Assembly (NCBI RefSeq): GCF_001879105.1
Contig: NZ_MLCF01000102.1
Span: forward strand, 1-46,309
Length of the DNA stretch: 46,309 bases
Reading direction: 5' to 3'
Origin: Mangrovactinospora gilvigrisea
GTDB taxonomy: Bacteria > Actinomycetota > Actinomycetes > Streptomycetales > Streptomycetaceae
In this document: positions 41,576 to 46,309 of the stretch, one piece after another
How positions within the stretch are numbered: the first letter of the stretch is position 1
Layout: every line of letters begins with the position of its first letter
Position numbers and translations under genes: made by a program
Notes under the pieces: generated by a model
What the model was told of the DNA's origin: nothing
Database searches by the model: none
The model's input: the letters and a program-made list of their open reading frames with translations, nothing else

Positions 41576-41716
41576 GGAGTGGTCCCCCCGGTGGTGCGGC
41601 GCGGGCGATCGGGGTGCGGACATCGGTGGCGGACATAAGTGGGGAACGGGGCGATTCTCACCGGACGTTCAGGGGTGCCTCAGGCGAACGCCAGACAGCA
41701 CGGCGACGGTGTCGGC

Positions 41717-41986
41717 ATGGCAATCCCCTCTCTTGCTCCGGCAGACGCGGCGGCGGCCTCGGCGGTCGCTCCCGCAGCCCCTCTGGTCCCCATGTCCACG
41801 ACGACGCGCGAGGACGGCCGAATGGTTGCACACGGCGTCACCCTTGCCACGCTCGGTGATGAGCGCGCCACGCGAACCGCACCAAAACGGAGGATCCGCG
41901 ACCGCTCCGCAGGTCCGCGGATCACGGTGGTGCACACCGGCTCCACCGACCCCACGCGCTGGACGCTGCCGCATCCCGCCTCCTGA
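41717..41986 (+). CDS. Possible small hypothetical protein
   Basis: An 89-residue ORF from ATG 41717; an in-frame ATG at 41792 would give a 64-residue product starting MSTTTRED. The C-terminal part is basic (TRTAPKRRIRDR) and ends PTRWTLPHPAS, with no recognised domain or signal. Codon bias is weaker than in neighbouring genes. In its favour, a perfect 7-bp hairpin straddles the stop. It could be a real short protein or a degenerate remnant. Confidence 0.35.
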   Translation: MAIPSLAPADAAAASAVAPAAPLVPMSTTTREDGRMVAHGVTLATLGDERATRTAPKRRIRDRSAGPRITVVHTGSTDPTRWTLPHPAS

Positions 41987-41992
41987 GGCGGG
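41975..41992 (+). terminator. Hairpin over the stop of the small ORF
   Basis: A perfect CCCGCCT/AGGCGGG stem with a 4-nt CCTG loop; the TGA at 41984-41986 is inside. It could end transcription before the antiporter gene. No T-run. Confidence 0.5.
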
Positions 41993-42118
41993 TCGCTCTC
42001 CCGGCGTACGTATAGAGTGCGTCAAAGGTGTGCCGGGAAGTCTGGTCGGCGGTGGTCCACGGGTGGCGCGACCGTGTCGATCGCCCCAACCCGACCGCGC
42101 CCCAAGGGGGATCCGGCG

Positions 42119-43666
42119 ATGCACGCCGTGGCGATCGTCCTCTTCCTCGTCGTCCTGGCCACCGCGGTGGCCACCGGCGCGCGGCGGGTCGGGCTCCCCG
42201 CGCCCTCGCTGCTGGTGATAGCCGGGATGGTCGTCGGCTTCCTGCCGTTCGTCCCGCGGATCACCGTCACGCCCGACCTCATCGGCGTCATCGTGCTGCC
42301 GCCGCTGCTCTACGCGTCCGCGGAGGAGATGCCGCTGCGCGACCTGAGGAAGGTGTGGCGGCCGGTCACCGTGCTCGCCGTCGGGCTGGTGCTCGCCTCG
42401 GCCGCGGTGGTCGGCGCGGTCGCCTCCTGGGTGGCGCCGCTGCCGGCGTCGATGGCGTTCGTGCTGGGCGCGATCCTCGCCAGCACCGACCCGGTGGCCG
42501 TCACCGCGCTCGGCCGGCGGCTGGCGCTGCCGCCCCGGATCGGCACCATGATCCAGGCGGAGAGCCTCTTCAACGACGCGACCAGCCTGGTGCTCTACAA
42601 GGTCGCGGTGTCGGTGGCGATCGCCGGCGGCGCGGTCTCCTGGGAGGCGGCGGGCGGCGAGTTCGTGATGCTCGCGGGCGGGGGAGCGGTGGTCGGCGCG
42701 GTCGTCGCGCTGGTCGTCGGGCAGCTGCGCAAGCACACCGAGGACGCGGTGCTGGAGACGGTGCTCGCGCTGGTCACCCCGTACGCGGCGTATGTGGTGG
42801 CGGAGTCGGTGCACGGCTCCGGGGTGACGGCGGTGGTGGTCGCCGGGGTGCTGCTGGGCGGGCGCAACCACCGGCTGACCACCGCGGGTTCGCGGCTGCA
42901 GCTGCACGCGGTCTACGGGACGGTGGTGTTCCTGCTGGAGAGCGTGGTCTTCGCGCTGATCGGGCTGGAACTGCCGTATCTGCTGCGGGCGATGGAGGGC
43001 GAGGACCGCTGGTGGCCGCTGCAGGTGCTGGCGGTGGTCGCGGCGATGCTGCTGTGCCGGACGCTGTGGGTGGGCGCGCTGTCGGTGGCGATGCAGCGGC
43101 GGCGCGGGCGGACGCGGCCGTCCTGGCGGGTGCCGGCGGTGCTCTCCTGGGCGGGGACGCGGGGGGTGATGCCGCTGGCGGCGGCGCTGTCGCTGCCGCT
43201 GGCCCTGCCGATGCGGTCGATGGTGATGGTGATCGTGGCGGCGACGCTGGTGGTGACGCTGGTCGCCCAGGGGCTGACGCTGGCGCCGCTGGTGCGGCGC
43301 TCGGGGATCGCGCTGGAGCCGGCGGACACCCAGCGCGAGGAGGCGCGGGCGCGGGAGCGGGTGGCGCGGGCGGCGCTGGAGAGGCTGGAGGAGCTGGGCG
43401 GGCTGGAGGCGCTGCCGGAGGTGGCGGTGGACCGGATGCGGCGGTCGCTGGCGGGGCGGCTGGAGGCGGCGCGGGAGCGGCTGGAGGAGGGGGCGGACGG
43501 CGGGGACGCGCCGGGGGTGGCGTATGCGGAGCTGCGGCGGGAGCTGATCGGGGTGGAGACGGCGGAGCTGCGGCGGCTCTTCGAGGCGCACGAGATCGGG
43601 GACGGGACGCGGCGCCGCATTCAGCGTTCGCTGGACCTGGAGGCGGAGCGGTTGGGCGGCGGGTAG
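42119..43666 (+). CDS. Na+/H+ antiporter, NhaP/CPA1 family
   Basis: A 515-residue membrane antiporter. The CPA1 signature is visible: PPLLYASAEEMPLRDLRK, FVLGAILASTDPVAVTALGRRLALPPRIGTMIQAESLFNDATSLVLYKVAV (the SLFNDATS motif carries the ion-binding Asp) and WAGTRGVMPLAAALSLPLAL. About twelve helices are followed by a C-terminal cytoplasmic helical domain (residues ~400-515). ATG 42119 is behind AAGGGGGA. Likely role in pH and sodium homeostasis. Confidence 0.95.
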   Translation: MHAVAIVLFLVVLATAVATGARRVGLPAPSLLVIAGMVVGFLPFVPRITVTPDLIGVIVLPPLLYASAEEMPLRDLRKVWRPVTVLAVGLVLASAAVVGAVASWVAPLPASMAFVLGAILASTDPVAVTALGRRLALPPRIGTMIQAESLFNDATSLVLYKVAVSVAIAGGAVSWEAAGGEFVMLAGGGAVVGAVVALVVGQLRKHTEDAVLETVLALVTPYAAYVVAESVHGSGVTAVVVAGVLLGGRNHRLTTAGSRLQLHAVYGTVVFLLESVVFALIGLELPYLLRAMEGEDRWWPLQVLAVVAAMLLCRTLWVGALSVAMQRRRGRTRPSWRVPAVLSWAGTRGVMPLAAALSLPLALPMRSMVMVIVAATLVVTLVAQGLTLAPLVRRSGIALEPADTQREEARARERVARAALERLEELGGLEALPEVAVDRMRRSLAGRLEAARERLEEGADGGDAPGVAYAELRRELIGVETAELRRLFEAHEIGDGTRRRIQRSLDLEAERLGGG

Positions 43667-43748
43667 CCGCGGCGCCCCACCCGGGGCCGTTCGGTGTGAG
43701 CTCCGACGGTGGGTATCGGTGGGTGCCTGGGTCAACTAGCGTGCGGGG

Positions 43749-44651
43749 ATGGAGATTGGAGTCGCACTTCCTCAGTACGGGGCCGCCGTGCCCGGGCTCA
43801 GCGCCGGCGCGCTCGCGGCGTTCGCCCGGGGCGCGGAGGACGCCGGGCTGGACGCGGTGTGGGCGTCGGACCGCATACTGACGCCGACGCACCCCAGCCA
43901 CCTCTACCCCGGCAGCGGGACCCCCGAGAAGCCGTACCCCGAAGCGTTCAAGGTCTTCCTCGATCCGCTCGAGGTCCTCACCGTCGCCGCCACCGCCACC
44001 ACCCGGGTGCGGCTCGGCACCAGCACCCTCAACGCCCCCTTCTACCCGCCCGTCCTGCTGGCGCGCTCGCTCACCACCCTGGACCGCCTCTCCGGCGGCC
44101 GGCTCGACGCCGGCTTCGGCATCGGCTGGCTCGGCGACGAGTACACCGCCGTCGGCCAGGACTTCGCCCGCCGCGGCGCGCTCCTCGACGAGGCGCTGGA
44201 CGTCCTGCACAGCATGTGGACGGCACATCCCGTCGCCCACGAGGGCCCCCGCTGGACCGTCCCCGAGGCGTACGTCGGGCTGCGCCCCGTCCAACTCCCG
44301 CATCCGCCCGTCTACCTGGGCGGCTTCGGGCCCGCCGCGATGCGGCGGATCGGCCGGCGCGCCGACGGCTGGGTCGGCATCGTCTGCCCCGACGAGATGC
44401 TCACCGCGCTGTGGGCCGCCGCCCGCGCCGCCGCGGACGACGCCGGCCGCGACCCCGGCGCGCTCCGGATGCACCTGCGCTACAACCCCGGGCCGGGCGA
44501 GACCGCCGACTCGGTCGCCGCCCTGCTGGACGGCGTCCGCAAGCGGCACGACCCGCACGGCGTCTTCGTCGACGCCCAGCAGTGCGTCGAGACGCCGGAG
44601 GCCGCGCTGGAGATGGCGATCCGCGTCAAGGAGCTGCTCGACGCCGGGTGA
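43749..44651 (+). CDS. LLM-class F420-dependent oxidoreductase
   Basis: A 300-residue luciferase-like monooxygenase family protein. IGVALPQYG at the N-terminus, AFARGAEDAGLDAVWASDRIL, TTRVRLGTSTLNAPFYPPVLLARSLTTLDRLSGGRLDAGFGIGW and VYLGGFGPAAMRRIGRRADGWVG are typical of the TIGR03619-type F420-dependent group. TAGCGT (43737-43742) ends 6 nt before the ATG, suggesting a leaderless message; a short GCCCC hairpin lies upstream at 43674-43687, after the antiporter. Substrate unknown. Confidence 0.92.
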   Translation: MEIGVALPQYGAAVPGLSAGALAAFARGAEDAGLDAVWASDRILTPTHPSHLYPGSGTPEKPYPEAFKVFLDPLEVLTVAATATTRVRLGTSTLNAPFYPPVLLARSLTTLDRLSGGRLDAGFGIGWLGDEYTAVGQDFARRGALLDEALDVLHSMWTAHPVAHEGPRWTVPEAYVGLRPVQLPHPPVYLGGFGPAAMRRIGRRADGWVGIVCPDEMLTALWAAARAAADDAGRDPGALRMHLRYNPGPGETADSVAALLDGVRKRHDPHGVFVDAQQCVETPEAALEMAIRVKELLDAG

Positions 44652-44685
44652 GCGTCACCGCCCGCTGCTCACCGCCCACCGCTCG

Positions 44686-44706
44686 CCGTTCACCGTTCAC
44701 CGTTCA
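44686..44706. repeat. 7-bp tandem repeat CCGTTCA, three copies
   Basis: Three perfect copies followed by a degenerate fourth. The last copy overlaps the stop codon of the pentapeptide-repeat gene. The units contain the PhoP-like GTTCACC string but at a 7-bp period instead of 11, so a PHO box is unlikely. Confidence 0.75.
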
Positions 44707-45408
44707 CCGCTCGTCGCGGACCTCGATGCCGAGGCCCGCGGCGAGCGCCGGCGCCACGTCCATCAGCTGCGGGGTGCTGATCACGCCGCCCACCAGCGAC
44801 TCGTGCCCGTCGGTGAAGCCGAGCGACGCCGCGTCCCGGAAGTCGACGTCGACCAGGGTGGCCCGGCCGCCGGTGACCCGCTCCAGCGTGCTCCCCGGGA
44901 ACGACACCTCGCGCAGCTTCGCCCCGCCCCAGTCGACGTCGCGCAGCACGCAGTCCTCGAAGACCACCTCGCGCAGCACCGCCTGACGCAGGTTCACCGA
45001 GTCGAGCTTGCAGCCGCGGAAGTGCACCCGGCTCAGCACCGATCCGTGCGCCGGCACCCCGGCGAGCACGCAGCGCAGCGCGGTGATGTCCTCCAGGGCG
45101 GCCTCCACCAGGTCGGTGCCGACCATCCGGACGCCGTCCAGCCAGGCCTCGGCGAACCGCGCGTGCCGGCCGCGGCCCGCGCCGAACTGGACGCAGGAGA
45201 ACGCGCACTCCAGGAACCGCGCCCCGGCGAACTCCTGGTCGCCCAGGTCGGCGCCGTCGAAGCGGACGGTGTCGTAGTCGCCGTCGGGGCGCAGCGGACG
45301 GCCGTCCCACTCCGCGAGGTACTCGGCGTAGGGGAGGTCCTCCAGCGCCTCGACCACCCGCCGGGGGCCGGGCTTCTTCCGCTTGGCTGCGCGCCGCTGC
45401 TCCGTCAT
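44704..45408 (-). CDS. Pentapeptide-repeat protein
   Basis: A 234-residue protein with about 25 pentapeptide units of the A(D/N)LxX type: VRFDGADLGDQEFAGARFLECAF, ARFAEAWLDGVRMVGTDLVEAALED and SVNLRQAVLREVVFEDCVLRDVDWGGAKLREVSF, which fold as a right-handed quadrilateral beta helix. The N-terminal 40 residues are basic (AAKRKKPGPRR). Some family members mimic DNA and protect gyrase; others have unknown roles. TAGCCT (minus strand, 45415-45420) ends 6 nt before the ATG at 45408, again suggesting a leaderless message. Confidence 0.9.
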   Translation of the reverse strand: MTEQRRAAKRKKPGPRRVVEALEDLPYAEYLAEWDGRPLRPDGDYDTVRFDGADLGDQEFAGARFLECAFSCVQFGAGRGRHARFAEAWLDGVRMVGTDLVEAALEDITALRCVLAGVPAHGSVLSRVHFRGCKLDSVNLRQAVLREVVFEDCVLRDVDWGGAKLREVSFPGSTLERVTGGRATLVDVDFRDAASLGFTDGHESLVGGVISTPQLMDVAPALAAGLGIEVRDER

Positions 45409-45417
45409 GGCGGCAGG

Positions 45418-45936
45418 CTAGGCCCTGCCTCCGACACCCGCCCCCGCGGCCCGCGCCGCCTTCGCCTGGTCGTCGCGCAGCCAGGAGGTGTTGTCGGTGG
45501 CGACGAACCCCGGGGCGACCGTGTCGACGGTGATGCCGCGCGGGCCGAGCTGCTTGGCGAGGTGGCGGGTGAAGACGTCGAGGCCGCCCTTGGTCGCCGA
45601 GGAGGCGACGATCTCCGGCAGCGCCGTCCGCACCACCCCGCTGGAGATGTTGACGATCCGCCCGCCGTCCAGCAGCCGGCCGTCCAGCAGGGCGTGCCGC
45701 ACCAGGAAGAACGGCGCCTTGAGGCTGACGTTGAGCAGCGCGTCGAACTCCGCCGCGGCCTCGGCGCGGGTGCCGCAGTGCACGGCGACGGCCGCCCCGT
45801 CACGTGCCAGGCGCTCGGCTCCTGCGGCCGGCGCCGGCGCGGGCCGTGGGTGCCCGCTCGCCGGGACCAATTCCCCATGTCGTTGTTCGGCCCGGTTCCC
45901 CGCTCTTGCCCTCGACGCCGTGACGTGGGCAACCAC
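45418..45936 (-). pseudogene. Remnant of a short-chain dehydrogenase gene
   Basis: The frame resembles an SDR in two pieces. AERLARDGAAVAVHCGTRAEAAA corresponds to the first helix and strand, then jumps to EFDALLNVSLKAPFFLVRHALLDG and IVNISSGVVRTALPEIVASSATKGGLDVFTRHLAKQLGPRGITVDTVAPGFV. The NAD-binding TGxxxGIG, the NNAG motif and about 80 residues between are missing. The catalytic YxxxK reads SSATK, so the tyrosine is gone, and the C-terminal substrate region is lost. The upstream part to 45936 has no family similarity. Probably non-functional. Confidence 0.75.
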
Positions 45937-45979
45937 CTGGGATCCGGTCCTCCTTCGGAGGGCGCCGGAGACGCCGACG

Positions 45980-46309
45980 CGCGGCTACGAGGCCACCTCG
46001 GTGGGGGAGCCGACCCGGGAGACGGGCATCCGCCGCCCAGCCGCCACGCCGCCTTCGGCGGCAAGCGGGCGCTCCTCGAGGAGGTGCTGCGCGCCTACGG
46101 CGAGCGCGCCGAGGGCGCCTTCGCGCGGATCCTGCGGCAGGCCGCCGACCTCTGCACCGACCCCGCTCACCCGGCCGGCTGCCTGGTGGTCTCCGCCGCC
46201 ACCAACCTCGGCCCGGAGGACGCCGAGGTGGGCGCCGCGCAGCGGGACCGGCGCACGCCGACCTGGCCGTCGTCGAGGAGCGGCTGCGCGCCGCGCTGCG
46301 GGACGGCGA
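45980..46309 (+). pseudogene. Remnant of a TetR-family regulator (continues past window)
   Basis: Plus-strand translation shows TetR fragments in different frames. GYEATSVGEPTRETGI resembles the HTH region; then, after a frame change near 46030, AAFGGKRALLEEVLRAYGERAEGAF and LRQAADLCTDPAHPAGCLVVSAATN appear. Past about 46245 a second frame change gives AHADLAVVEERLRAALRDG. The N-terminal part of the HTH is absent. It faces away from the SDR remnant, the usual arrangement of an SDR with its TetR repressor. Its end lies outside the window. Confidence 0.75.

Larger units (their letters stand above)
41576..42118. other. Long gap upstream of the antiporter
   Basis: 543 bp between divergent genes. 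It holds the low-confidence ORF 41717-41986, a hairpin at its stop, two CGGACAT repeats (41617-41623, 41630-41636), and TATAGA at 42011-42016 as a possible -10 of the antiporter. GC content is slightly lower and more uneven than in flanking genes. Confidence 0.5.

Noticed and set aside
44686-44706. GTTCACC repeats resembling a PhoP box
   Set aside because: The period is 7 bp instead of the 11 bp of PHO boxes, and it overlaps a gene 3' end rather than a promoter.
1-46309. CRISPR arrays, transposases, polyketide or peptide synthetase modules
   Set aside because: No regularly spaced repeats, transposase motifs or modular synthase domains were seen in the window.

Overview
The window is a very GC-rich chromosomal segment from a streptomycete (Streptomyces, Kitasatospora or a close relative). 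The evidence is the extreme third-position GC, the frequent GTG/TTG starts, and a core gene order familiar from Streptomyces: SAM methyltransferase, topA, an MFS-thymidylate kinase fusion (tmk), DNA polymerase III delta' (holB), a secreted SlpD/E-type hydrolase, then tRNA-Thr(CGT). No transposase, integrase, phage gene or CRISPR array was found.

Layout. 1-4.8 kb: methyltransferase (5' end outside the window) and topA, closed by a strong terminator. 4.8-17 kb: a run of accessory genes lying between topA and tmk: a solitary PemK/MazF-like protein, a TIM-barrel sugar isomerase, a secreted subtilisin inhibitor (SSI family), an ABC exporter pair (ATPase plus FtsX/MacB-like permease), and a sugar locus. 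The sugar locus has a LacI regulator divergent from a GH127 beta-L-arabinofuranosidase, followed by a lipoprotein binding protein and two permeases. It has no ATPase of its own, so it probably borrows a shared one such as MsiK. 17-26 kb: tmk fusion, holB, a membrane-anchored degenerate esterase, the SlpD/E-like hydrolase, tRNA-Thr and a perfect-stem terminator.

26-36.6 kb: single-gene units, including an unknown acidic HTH-like protein, a DUF4232 lipoprotein, a GNAT/MarR/LLM/SDR cluster, a second GNAT with ARG-box-like operators, a PF04672 methyltransferase, a LysE exporter, an MFS symporter and a secreted S53 peptidase. 36.7-40 kb: a two-gene RNA-repair cassette (RNA ligase plus HD-Pnk end-healing enzyme) and an MreB-like protein whose nucleotide-binding motifs are eroded. 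40-46.3 kb: two HTH regulators, a possible small protein, an NhaP-type antiporter, a second LLM oxidoreductase, a pentapeptide-repeat protein, and the decayed remains of a divergent SDR/TetR pair at the right edge.

The most notable readings are the overlapping ligase/HD-Pnk cassette with an apparently leaderless promoter; a set of about ten genes whose -10 hexamer sits 6-7 nt before the start codon; four legible regulator sites (LacI, two MarR, tandem ARG boxes) and a triple 11-bp-spaced heptamer repeat; two pseudo-enzymes (esterase and actin-like); and a recurrent intergenic hairpin family built around GCCCCGGCACCCC. Functions are inferred from sequence motifs read by eye; no database search was run.
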